A stretch of DNA of 64,000 nucleotides from Sipunculus nudus (Eukaryota; Annelida; Sipuncula; Golfingiida; Sipunculidae), in the NCBI GenBank assembly GCA_026874595.1, contig CM049321.1, forward strand, positions 49,709,297-49,773,296, given 5' to 3'. Below the pieces are notes generated by a model. The model did not search any database. It saw only the letters and a program-made list of their open reading frames with translations, and was not told the origin of the DNA. Below are positions 36,180-48,440 of this stretch, piece after piece. How positions within the stretch are numbered: the first letter of the stretch is position 1; the number at the start of each line of letters is the position of its first letter. Position numbers and translations under genes: made by a program.

Positions 36180-36274
36180 GTTCGTCATGGCCAAGAATAT
36201 TTGGAATCCTGAAACTTTTCGTGAATTCCTCAAGTCAAACTCTGTTAAAGGATCAATGTTTCGTGGCCGCCTAA
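36180..36274 (+). CDS. Candidate terminal exon of an unrecognised gene
   Basis: A good acceptor 'ttttgtctacag' precedes 95 nt that continue the frame of 35649-35745 to a TAA at 36272. The joined product from the ATG would be about 58 residues. A different frame is also open here from the ATG at 36187 (46 residues), so the frame choice is not secure. The segment lies in a module with decayed relatives near 24.7 kb and possibly 51.0 and 57.2 kb, and those relatives lack the open frame. Confidence 0.2.
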
Positions 36275-36289
36275 ATACCCCCGGGGAAG

Positions 36290-37473
36290 TTGTTCAATAT
36301 GACATTAAATATGAAATGAACCTCTAATAAGCAGGCTGGTGAAAGGATCAATTTAAATCATCTCACTCTTTGATAAAATACGAATTTGTTTGCTATGACA
36401 GGGGCAATTTAACGTTTAGGTACTGAATTGTGCAATATGATGAATTGAGGAGGCGGACTTCTTTCACTGTTAGTGTTTGTCCTTTATATCCATTGAAACT
36501 ATTTCGTTTGGATAATATAACAACACTAACAGACTTTAAGAACAATTAATATAATGGCTACAATGGAAGGTCAGCTCCTTGAATACAGTTATCTGAATCT
36601 TTTAATGGTATGTTTTCATGAATGTATTCCGTATTTTTCAGGCAGTACAAATCCATTTGTCTCTAGTGTCTAGTGGCGGTATGCCCTCTCTATAATACTT
36701 ATATCAGAAACGGAAAAGTGATTCATAGGGCTGAGTATCAAAATCGAAGTTAAAAAGAGCAGTATGTAAACGATCATGGTAACGTTGTCCTCAATTTTCT
36801 TGATATTAAATGTATTTTCCTTAGAATTGATTATCACGAGCATAACTAAGCCTGCAGAAATCCATTCTGGTTTCCATCTACATGACAAGGCAGCAGCACA
36901 CGCTTACCCTCGTTACTTAGAATCATTTTAACCAGGCTAGGTAACTAATGCACCTGCGGGACCTGGGTGTTTAATCAATTATTGTTGTGTCATACCGCCG
37001 AGGAAACTCTCGAAGGCGCATGTGTGAGTTAAACGCGACCCAGTGACATGGCCTTTAAATTAAGCGTGCAGACAACACAGCCATTGTCCCAGGACAATTA
37101 CCTTCCAGACAAATACCTCCAAAAAATTAAACCTCCTCCTAATAATTACCTTCAACATTTCAAAGTAGAGGACCATGCAATATATACTGCACAGATTCTG
37201 TGGCGTGTTGGATGGGCATTAAATGCCAGGTGGTGAAATTATAATACTGCACTGAACTCACTTAGGTAGGGGATCAACAATAAAAAAAAGTGTACCAAAA
37301 AGTGAAATTAATGAGAATATCTGAACTGGATAAAGCAGGATAACGCTGAAAATAAATTAACCAGGTGTTGTTGAAATACCTCGAGGAGATATAGCCTTGT
37401 TTCGGAGCCCCGTTTCAAAACCGACTGTCAGAAAGAGATAGGTGCCCTGTATTTCTTGGTGACAACACACCAA

Positions 37474-37480
<7 letters not shown>
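36290..37480. other. Gene-free stretch with old module relics
   Basis: 37170-37260 aligns with 31640-31720. 37375-37480 ('atacctcgaggagatatagcc...ccgactgtcagaaagagat...ggtgacaacacac') is a copy of the module also seen at 28205, 50455, 53000, 56690 and 59390. No gene is supported. Confidence 0.5.

Positions 37481-37483
<3 letters not shown>

Positions 37484-37546
<63 letters not shown>
37484..37546. repeat. (CA)n(TA)n microsatellite
   Basis: A short CA run followed by a TA run. Confidence 0.95.
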
Positions 37547-37550
<4 letters not shown>

Positions 37551-37617
37551 TGTTCTTTCTAGGCTGTTGGCAATGTACTGAAGGCAAAGTGCTCTATGGT
37601 ATAACCAGAGCGTATCA

Positions 37618-37712
37618 ATATATATCATGTATAAGGAATCAAATGATTGTAAGCATCGTGTTTACTAATCCTTAGTAAACACGATGCTTACAATCATTTG
37701 ATTCCTTATACA

Positions 37713-37722
<10 letters not shown>
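37618..37722. repeat. Perfect 51-bp inverted repeat with 3-nt loop
   Basis: The arms 37618-37668 and 37672-37722 are exactly complementary, with loop TCC at 37669-37671. The arms contain 'aaggaatcaaatgattg' and 'caatcatttgattcctt'. The right arm runs straight into a (TA)n tract, while the left is followed by unrelated sequence. No mismatch, bulge or flanking target duplication is present. It is longer and more perfect than a typical microRNA precursor. A recent template-switch event or an assembly/sequencing fold-back are the main explanations. Confidence 0.95.

Positions 37723-37785
<63 letters not shown>
37712..37785. repeat. (TA)n microsatellite
   Basis: Pure TA run beginning inside the right arm of the inverted repeat. 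Confidence 0.95.
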
Positions 37786-37787
<2 letters not shown>

Positions 37788-38639
37788 TATTATTATTAGT
37801 CAATAAGTAAATGTATTAAATAAACAAAATATGCGCGCGTATAAATTATATAATGCTTCCCGCTTTATTACTGCACTTGTTCTGGAAACACACGGTAGTC
37901 CATAAGAAAATAATTATTACAACTGAATGTATCTCTCTAGTAGAATGACTATTAAATGTCTGTTAATTATCTGTTAAGACTCTTATTGCTCTGTTTCTTT
38001 TATTTAAATTGTATTTCGTCACTAGAAACTCATACCGGAAATGCTTTCTAATTAAGTCTTCTTGCCGTGGCAATAATATGTTCTTAACAAATGAAATATA
38101 TTGGACCGTGTTATTAATGGTTCTAGGACAACTGCCCCCCCCCGAACAGTTACCCCCAGCCAATACCCCCCCCCCCCCACAACTTCTTCCCAGTACACTC
38201 TTTAAACAAAAAGTACAAGGTGTTAAATATATTTCAAAACAAATATATTTACAGACACAAAATGTGTAACCAAAGAAAGATCATTTCATTTAATGTTCAT
38301 TACTTTTAAGTTACAGGAAGTGCCTCTCAAATAAATCAATACATTCATAAACTACGAGGTCCATTGCAAAGCAGGTAGCCTTTATCTAGGTATCTTACCT
38401 ATTCTGACACTATAAAGTCTCTAATATATAAGCTTCATCACAATAATAAAATAAATCATGATAACATGATTATAATCTGATTCCATTTTTTGTTTCACCC
38501 ATCTTATATAATCTCCGATCATTCCCTAAATTTTATGGATTTTTTAAGTGTATAGTGGGCGTAGTTGTCATGTCTATGGCTAATTTCTCGGGGTTAATTG
38601 TCCGAGGGGGGGGGGGGTTGATTTCCTGTTGCCGTTCTT
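37786..38639. other. Gene-free stretch
   Basis: AT-rich with a C tract at about 38168-38180 and a G tract at about 38607-38618. No gene or repeat relationship is recognised. Confidence 0.5.
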
Positions 38640-38664
38640 CAGATAAGATAAGATTTGGTTTATT

Positions 38665-38717
<53 letters not shown>

Positions 38718-38720
38718 TAA
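38640..38720. repeat. (TA)n run next to the LINE 3' end
   Basis: A TA run at about 38667-38716 precedes 'agataagataagatttggtttattg' on its left side. On the minus strand this reads AATAAA followed by TCTTATCTTATCT, which may be the LINE polyadenylation signal and microsatellite-like tail. Confidence 0.6.
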
Positions 38721-38845
38721 AATCATCTCATACAATAGTAAATAGCTTGACTGGCTTGCTTAAACACACACATTTAACAAGAAAAATAAAAAAAAAAATT
38801 GTGCATAGAAAAAAAAGGACGTATGACTACGAATGTTCGACTAGA

Positions 38846-40440
38846 TTATTGTGCTACAAGTGATATATTTAATTCCCGAACAGCTAACGCGTATGTGCTA
38901 GTTCGAGTTCTTTTGAAATTGTCTGATAGCGACCTATAGCGAGCCCCCGATTTCATTTTTGTAAACAAATAGTGCGCCGGATGACTATAGTCTTCTATAA
39001 TGTAGTTTTCTTTCTTCAACAATCGTGTTTGAAATATAGAGTCAAGTGTGGGTAAAAGAACCAAAATTATCCTCTCAGCTGTTCTAACTACCCTCGAAAG
39101 ACGGTTACTTTTCTCGACAGTGATACTGCCTCCCCATACAGTGACTGACAACGTCAGGACTCCCTGAACTACCGCCCGATAAAAATTCAATAAAATCGGT
39201 TGACTGAGCTCGAAATCTTATAGGTTCCTTAGAAAGAATAAACGTTGTTGTGCCTTCTTTACGCAGTAATTAACATGTTCGGCCCACTTCAAATCAGAAG
39301 AAATATAAATTCCTAAACATTTAGACAGTCAACGATATCAACCTCGGACCCTTCAATTACTAAGGGTAACATTTCAGTTTTCTTCAGTCTAAAATCAATA
39401 ATCATCTCATTGGTTTTCTTTACATTTAACTCCAGATTATTTTCAGAACACCACGAAGTTAAATTTTAATTTTATTGCGGTAAACACTTTCGTCATTTTC
39501 CCGGATGAGCCCAGAAACTGTTGTGTCATCTGCAAATTTTACAATGAGGCAATCATCAGAAGTAGAGACACAGTCATAGGTGAATACAAAGTACAATTTT
39601 GCAGAAAGCACACAATATTGGGGTGCTCCAGTGTTTAATACCAATTTTTCGGAAATAATGTTACCAATCTCAACCATTTGAGACCAATTTGTTAAAAAGT
39701 CTAAGACCAGTTACTCATTTTAATATTTAGACCCAGTTCTGATAGTTGTCCCAATCATTTATTGGAAAGAATAGTGTTAAAGGCTGAGCTGAAATTAATG
39801 AATAAAACACTTACATAGGTAGATTTTCGTAAGTCGAGATGTTTGAAAATACGGTAAAAGTGTGAATGATACAGCGTCATCTGTTGAGCGGTTACTACGA
39901 TATGCGAACTGAAAAGGATCAAACGTTTCTTAAATACAGCATTTGAGATAATTTAACACCAGTCGCAAAAAACTTTTGGCATTTACAGAAGTTAATCAAC
40001 AGGATGATAGTCATTCAAACATGATGCATGAGATTTTTTCTGGACAGGAAAAAATCACTGATCTTTTAAAGAGCTCTGCCACTGGACACGATCGCAAGGA
40101 CCAGTTAGAAGAGTAAGAACACCAGATATTACTCAGTTTACTTTTGTACGGTACAGTTGCCTTTATGGGTGCCACAGCTGCCTGGAATCATCCGTTGTCC
40201 GTTGATCAGATTCCAACTTTCCGGTATATTTGATTTTAGCGAATTTGATGGCACGTCTAATTTCGTATTTAGATTTTTTACATTTGTTTAAGTCGCCACT
40301 TCGATTTGCCATGTCTCTGTCAATCAGTTTATTTCTGATTGAACGGTTGAACCATGGTTTATTATTCGGGTACTCTGTAACATTTTTATGCGGTATACAC
40401 TGTTTCTACTAAAAGTAGAATGATTGTCTGATGAAAAAAC
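38846..40440 (-). pseudogene. Decayed LINE reverse transcriptase (CR1/L2/Jockey-like group)
   Basis: The minus strand keeps typical LINE segments in the right order. First comes 'NNKPWFNRSIRNKL' with a following 'KSKYEIRRAIKFAK' (about 40380-40260), then 'QFAYRSNRSTDDAVS' (about 39920), a catalytic 'FADDTTVSG' preceded by 'LNTGAP' (about 39640-39530), 'LELNVKKTNEMIIDFR' (about 39440-39390), 'HVNYCVKKAQQRLFFL' (about 39270), and the C-terminal 'LPTLDSIFQTRLLKK' and 'HPAHYLF...RYRSLSD' (38846-39190). The YADD-type box is FADD, usual in such LINEs. Frames change several times and stops interrupt it. The N-terminal endonuclease is absent, so it is a 5'-truncated dead copy. The exact clade is uncertain. 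Confidence 0.9.
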
Positions 40441-41204
40441 CGCGAACATTCTTAATTATGCCGATTGATAAAGGGGGCTCAAAATGAACCATCTAAAATC
40501 CAAAATGAAAGCATTTGAAATAGGATGGATTGATAGATTAACTAAGAACCAATAGACGAGGGATAGAGACAAATTGTCAATGTTCAGCTAAAAAAATTAG
40601 GATTACTTATATTCCAATGTAATTTAAAATTTCATGATTCTCGCCATTTCAGCAATGTATGTCATTCATTTTGAAGAGACGTATTAGACATTTCGGACAA
40701 ATATAACTTTAAACATGTAAATACGTGTGACGAAATTCTAAAATAAATATAATTTTTTAACTCCTAGTAATAAAATAGTTAACGATAAAAATGCAGAAAG
40801 CATGAATAACAAGATTTGTCCCACATATGAGATAAAATTCAATAAAAAGATAATGAAATACATGAGTATAATGGATACAAATCCCGGTATGATGAAAAAA
40901 AATACATGGTAACAAATAAAATAACAAAAGATGTCTTTACTTCAAATATAGAAAAAGTTAAGAAAAATAGGAAAGTAACAGACAAAATATAAAGAATTAA
41001 CACTAAAGATATATATAGAGCCTTCAAACATTTTAGAAAAAAAATGAAAAGAGATATGGATTGAGATTATCATGAAATTTTACTTGAAGCGTTTCAGAAT
41101 ATTGAAAAAAATGAGTGCTGTATTTACACACTGAGGGTTACTTGAAACCAGGTCCACCAGCATGTTCCTTTGTCCTTGTCAATAAACAATTGACATGTTC
41201 TTTG

Positions 41205-41378
41205 CTTAAAAGAACCACACCAGGACGGGCTTCAATTATTTATTACGAAAGTACATAAAACATCTAAACCCATCATGGACATTAAACCGATATTACACAT
41301 AAGTATGAACACGAAACTCGAGACTACACAATGATTATAAAATACATACAAATTCATACAATCATATCTAAGATCCCA
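41205..41378 (-). repeat. Split direct repeat B2 (outer 3' end)
   Basis: 174 bp from 'cttaaaagaaccacaccagg' to 'atctaagatccca', repeated at 41645-41818 with a single T/C difference near 41294. It forms the 3' edge of the retrotransposon and abuts genomic 'gacatgttctttg'. Confidence 0.95.
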
Positions 41379-41471
41379 CCACCTCGACTCCTTCAGCTTA
41401 AAAACCAAACATATGTCAGATCTATGTGACACATATTTCATTAAAATTAGGGGTCAAGGGTGGGTGGGTGC

Positions 41472-41645
41472 AATTTTCCCGGCAGAAAATGGCGCTGCTG
41501 CTTGCACCAATGCTGTGCGCAAAATGCTTACAATACTAATCATGTGACGCTGGTCACGAGGGTCAAATCTCCCTGCCTGAGCTACCACTAGCACGCTGCC
41601 GCCCCCCAGGTGTCCCTTTAAATAGCTTTATAATATAAAAGGTAC
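41472..41645 (-). repeat. Split direct repeat A2
   Basis: 174 bp from 'aattttcccggcagaaaatgg' to 'ataaaaggtac', repeated at 49218-49391 with two differences (t/c near 41573 and g/c near 41625). It shares its terminal C with B1, so the A2-B1 junction reads ggtaCttaaaag, the expected circle-junction sequence. Confidence 0.95.
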
Positions 41646-41818
41646 TTAAAAGAACCACACCAGGACGGGCTTCAATTATTTATTACGAAAGTACATAAAA
41701 CATCTAAACCCATCATGGACATTAAACCGATATCACACATAAGTATGAACACGAAACTCGAGACTACACAATGATTATAAAATACATACAAATTCATACA
41801 ATCATATCTAAGATCCCA
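41645..41818 (-). repeat. Split direct repeat B1
   Basis: Inner copy of the B repeat, immediately downstream of the recombinase stop codon on the minus strand and contiguous with A2. Its position between the last gene and A2 is what identifies the split-repeat architecture. Confidence 0.95.
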
Positions 41819-41831
41819 ACCCAATATGCAG

Positions 41832-42462
41832 TTACTGTTGGATGTTAGAACTAAGTCTATCTGTCGCAGATTTCATCATTGAGAATTTTATATCATTGGT
41901 GGGTTTGATGTATTGATACACGGCATCACTTTTCCAATCTCCCATTGTCTTTACCATTGCCAAGGGGATGCCCATAGTCATGAGCCAGGTGGCTCCCCCT
42001 CTACGCAAACTATGTGTATTATAGTTTGTTGATGACAGACCAATATCAACTAAAGCTTTCAGTAAGCGTATACGAAATGTGACCTGAGTCAACCCAATAG
42101 GGTTCCCTGTAGAATCCCCAATAGCAAATAGAGGGGCAGTGGACTCATTAAATTGTACTCTGGAAAGCTGGATAAACTTGACAATGGCAGATACTGGGCA
42201 GAGTGGACTACCTGGAATATATGGCAGTGTGACCTCATGTACCTTAGCTTTGAACTGATTAGATTTTGACTTTGGCACACGCAAAATAGCACCCTTTGCT
42301 GTAATAGAAAAGTTTTCTCGTAGTACTGACATACCGGGATCGGAAAGGGAGCGGCTGGTGACATTACTGATTCTCAGAAGGCCAAAAAAAAAGCTGTCAG
42401 GCAAACAGCCCATAATTGAAGGTCCCTGATGTCCTGAAGGTTCAAATATGAATGTAGCTTAA
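41832..42462 (-). CDS. Tyrosine recombinase, C-terminal catalytic part (interrupted gene)
   Basis: This part encodes about 210 residues of the catalytic domain. The first catalytic Arg lies in 'FFFGLLRISN'. The H-x-x-R box is 'HSLRRGGATWL' and the nucleophile Tyr is in 'GDWKSDAVYQYI', giving the R-H-R-Y set. In Ngaro-type elements this enzyme inserts the circular DNA copy. Coding continues upstream only to 42462, where the nested element begins. The preceding frame ('LQLWAVCLTA') has no start of its own. The missing N-terminal part is at 45929-46315. The gene cannot make an intact protein unless the insert is removed. Confidence 0.93.
42459..42462. repeat. TTAA target duplication, left
   Basis: TTAA immediately left of the terminal inverted repeat AGGCCTGCTTCCA; matched by TTAA at 45925-45928. 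Because the junction is TTTAAA-like, a TA duplication with one longer inverted-repeat base on each side fits equally. Confidence 0.8.
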
Positions 42463-42539
42463 AGGCCTGCTTCCACCCTCTGGGTGTTTTTGCATATATA
42501 AAAGGTATGAACCTACAAATAGAATTGATGTAATAATTA

Positions 42540-42800
42540 CTGACATTGGGGAGCGACTATCCGTGATAGGAACGAATATGTGAACAGAGTCCTAGGAGCC
42601 CCCTGAAAAAGTTGAGACAGCACTTTGGACGTGTGTGACGTCAATACCAGAACCCCGGTTGCGCGTCCACGTGGTTTCAGCAAGGCCGGACGGGTCGATC
42701 TGATCAAGCGAGTCGGAGGAATCATCGTAAGATGACAATGTCTGAGACACGTTAAAGGAGAATAAAGCGGCGAATTTAGATCTGTAGATTTATGGCAACT
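42540..42800 (-). pseudogene. Coding-like relic inside the nested element
   Basis: One minus-strand frame is open from about 42793 to 42595 and encodes an acidic, Ser/Asp-rich stretch including 'SSYDDSSDSLDQIDPSG' and 'ETTWTRNRGSGIDVTHV'. After one TAG it stays open to about 42500. An acidic N-terminal region is common in piggyBac-type transposases, but there is no diagnostic catalytic Asp motif, so I only note the resemblance. There is no start codon at the head of the frame. Confidence 0.3.
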
Positions 42801-45900
<3,100 letters not shown>

Positions 45901-45924
45901 ATTTTTTTTCATGGAAGTAGGCCT

Positions 45925-45928
45925 TTAA
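45925..45928. repeat. TTAA target duplication, right
   Basis: TTAA directly after TGGAAGTAGGCCT; partner of 42459-42462. Confidence 0.8.
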
Positions 45929-46315
45929 ACAAGTGACTAGGAAGGATTGGTGCTTTCTGATTAGGGGGGTCACCTTTGTGTCGCTTAATACCCCCCAGTA
46001 CAGATTTGATTTCCCATGAAGAAAAAGGATTCTCAAGGCCAAAATCCAGATGAAGGATTCTAATAATGTTCATATACTGTCTGATTGATGAAATCGCACA
46101 TTTCCGCGCAAGAAAAGCTGCATATCTACAAATGTTTTTAGTGGACACCGGGACTGGCTCACAATCAATTGCTCTACAGAATTTTATATATGACCGAAGG
46201 TGTGATCTATATGCAGACTTGGTTGAACCAGCGAATAGTTGTGCTCTCCAGTATGAAACTTCATTATCCAGTTCCTCCCGTAACTGTGTTGTCGCGAGGC
46301 TTACTGGAAATGTAA
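45929..46315 (-). CDS. Tyrosine recombinase, N-terminal part (interrupted gene)
   Basis: This encodes about 129 residues of the N-terminal, DNA-binding half. It includes 'ELDNEVSYWRAQLFAGSTKS', 'AYRSHLRSYIKFCRAID' and 'KNICRYAAFLARKCAISSI', and ends 'KAPILPSHLF' where the nested element begins. This is the helical core-binding region that precedes the catalytic domain in DIRS-order recombinases. The frame overlaps the end of the reverse transcriptase/RNase H gene by about 50-65 nt in a different frame. How its translation starts is not evident. The catalytic half lies at 41832-42462. Confidence 0.9.
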
Positions 46316-47919
46316 AACAATGATTGTTTAGTCATATGATCGGCGAAGTTATAAATTGGTGGCAACAAATTCTGACCCACATAAAGACCCTGTATTGCCA
46401 TAAGAAACTTCTCAATATTATTACCATCATGTAAGCGACTTATAAGGTCTGCAATATAGTTATCCATTCCCCGAAATTGGGTACACCTAATAGAAAAGTT
46501 AAACTTCAATGATAAAAAGCAGAGTTCTTTAAGTAAGTTGTTACATACATTTACAGGTGATGCACCCTTATTAATGATAGACATCGCGATTTCACTATCT
46601 GTATGCACAATTATCTGTTGGTTGAGCCACTTGTCGCCCCATCGGCGCGCTGCCAACACAATTGATGCAAGCTCTTTAATGTTAATATGCTCTTGACTAA
46701 GCTGGGTAATATCAGCATGCCAATTGACATAGAACCAGTCACCATTGCAGAATGCTCCGCCGGCTTGGGTGCTGGCATCTTTGAAAATATGACAAGTTGG
46801 CCGAGTGTCCCAAATTAACCGAGTATTATTACCTGCAGCTAACCACTTGAACCACCATGCTAGTTCTGAGAACAGACTGTCAAGTCTACATTTATGGTGG
46901 GGCATCTTTAGATCTTTAAAGACATTAAAAATAGGTCTCAGGTGGGTCCTTCCCCAGGGGATAACATTTGAGGCCCAAGATAATTTTCCTGCCAGTGACT
47001 CCAGCTGACGTTTAGAAGCTCTGGTGCGTTTACTATAATTCTTAAGTAATTTCCTAAGTTGGTTTACCTTTCCAGTCTCAAGAGAAAGAGTACCCCTCGC
47101 GGAGTCAATTACCGTCCCCAGGAAAGTTATCCTAGTTGTGGGGTCACACGCTTTTTTCCAATTTATGTGAAAACCCAACCTACGCAATAATGTCAACAAA
47201 CAGTTATACCCACACAAGCAATTATTTAATGAGTCTCCTATTATCAGGAAATCATCAAGATATACCACCAGTTTGAAGCCTCGTCTCTCCATCATCCGTT
47301 TAACAGCCTGTGTTATACGGTGAAATATTTCTGGACTTTTACGAGCCCCGAAGGGTAATTTTGTATCAACCAAAGTAACAGGGACTTCGTTATCATGAAA
47401 AGTCCACTGGAGACCTGTAAGGGGGAAATTTGTAGGGTGTATCGGCACGCACCTATAAGCCGATTGCAGGTCAACCTTTGCCATATAGCTCCCCTGTTGA
47501 ATAATTTCTAATGCATTTTGTACAGAGTCATATTGAAAAGGACACTTTTCCACCAAATCATTTACTGCTCTACCATGAGGGCGACTAAAATCATGTACAA
47601 GTCGTATACCACCGTCCGACTTCGGTACGGCAGAGAGTGCACTAATTATCAAAGGGTCTTGCGCAGGACAAATGTAATTGCCATTCTCCATTTCAGATAC
47701 TATTTGCCTTTCTACTTTCATTTTATTTGCTTGACAAATTGCTGATTTACTATTGGTTGTCTTAACTCTTTGAATATTTTTTACAGTTGGACTATCAATA
47801 ATGTTAAAGCCCTCAGCGAGGCCTGCAAGAATAAAGTCTCTATCTTTATCATACAAAAGTTCATCTGACCACACTCCAATCCGTTCTGTCAAGGTTGAGT
47901 ACACCTGGCACTGGGGCAG
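46264..47919 (-). CDS. Reverse transcriptase-RNase H of the Ngaro-like element
   Basis: About 550 residues. The N-terminal 90 or so form a linker. Reverse transcriptase follows: 'ALSAVPKSDGGIRLVHDFSR' (fingers), 'AKVDLQSAYRCVPIHP' (first catalytic Asp), 'LPFGARKSPEIFHRIT', and 'VVYLDDFLIIG' (the Asp-Asp pair). RNase H follows with acidic residues in 'HIFKDASTQAGGAF', 'HINIKELASIVLAARRWGD', 'IIVHTDSEIAMSII' and 'NYIADLISRL'. All expected catalytic residues are present and the frame is uninterrupted. There is no ATG at the head. Upstream the same frame runs back five codons to a single TGA that ends the Gag-like frame, so it may be made as a Gag-Pol readthrough product. The 3' end overlaps the recombinase frame. 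Confidence 0.95.
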   Translation of the reverse strand: MPQCQVYSTLTERIGVWSDELLYDKDRDFILAGLAEGFNIIDSPTVKNIQRVKTTNSKSAICQANKMKVERQIVSEMENGNYICPAQDPLIISALSAVPKSDGGIRLVHDFSRPHGRAVNDLVEKCPFQYDSVQNALEIIQQGSYMAKVDLQSAYRCVPIHPTNFPLTGLQWTFHDNEVPVTLVDTKLPFGARKSPEIFHRITQAVKRMMERRGFKLVVYLDDFLIIGDSLNNCLCGYNCLLTLLRRLGFHINWKKACDPTTRITFLGTVIDSARGTLSLETGKVNQLRKLLKNYSKRTRASKRQLESLAGKLSWASNVIPWGRTHLRPIFNVFKDLKMPHHKCRLDSLFSELAWWFKWLAAGNNTRLIWDTRPTCHIFKDASTQAGGAFCNGDWFYVNWHADITQLSQEHINIKELASIVLAARRWGDKWLNQQIIVHTDSEIAMSIINKGASPVNVCNNLLKELCFLSLKFNFSIRCTQFRGMDNYIADLISRLHDGNNIEKFLMAIQGLYVGQNLLPPIYNFADHMTKQSLFYISSKPRDNTVTGGTG

Positions 47920-48426
47920 TCAGTAGGGTCTTGGTACTTGGTGCATAGGGGTTGGCTGAACCGACTGTGGTTGAGTGTTCTGTCTAGCATCACTATTCAT
48001 TGTTGTCTTGTTCTGCGCAGGTTGCTTATGAAAATAGTCCCCATGAGTCTGAGAAAAACATGTCAGACAGACATGTGCATATCGACACTGCCTTAATGCG
48101 CAACCATTTCTCCCGTTGAATCTCTCACACACAATGCGGCCAGAGGCAGGGTCGTATTTATTATGTCTCGACCTTAGACCACCAGCGGATCCATTGCTTG
48201 GCGCTATTTTGTTTTTGTCTCCTTCTGATTGTCTAAGTAGGAGGTGCATTAGAAAAGGGCTGTCCGCTCCCCAAGTTAACCCCATCGCAGCCTGGGATTT
48301 TCTGTATTGTGCATCGTATTTAAGTACAGACGGCCAGGAGAAGGACTGTCCTATACAGGCAATCTTTGTAAGATAAGCGATGTAATTCATTACGCACACT
48401 AAGTCAGCTCCATCTTTTGCCACCAT
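47920..48426 (-). CDS. Gag-like protein, C-terminal part with Cys/His knuckle
   Basis: This segment contains a basic region ('GGLRSRHNKYD') and a Cys/His cluster 'CERFNGRNGCALRQCRYAH' continuing to 'VCLTCFSQTHGDYFH'. The spacing is C-x8-C-x4-C-x3-H, a CCCH-type finger as seen in Gag proteins of DIRS-order elements, where it would bind the element RNA. The frame ends in a TGA at 47920-47922, after which the same frame continues as reverse transcriptase. The upstream half of Gag is in another frame at 48441-49148, so a frameshift separates the two parts. Confidence 0.8.
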   Translation of the reverse strand: MVAKDGADLVCVMNYIAYLTKIACIGQSFSWPSVLKYDAQYRKSQAAMGLTWGADSPFLMHLLLRQSEGDKNKIAPSNGSAGGLRSRHNKYDPASGRIVCERFNGRNGCALRQCRYAHVCLTCFSQTHGDYFHKQPAQNKTTMNSDARQNTQPQSVQPTPMHQVPRPY

Positions 48427-48440
48427 CTCTTTTAAGATCT

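Noticed and set aside
46066-46323. 85-codon plus-strand frame
   Set aside because: It is antisense to the recombinase N-terminal part.
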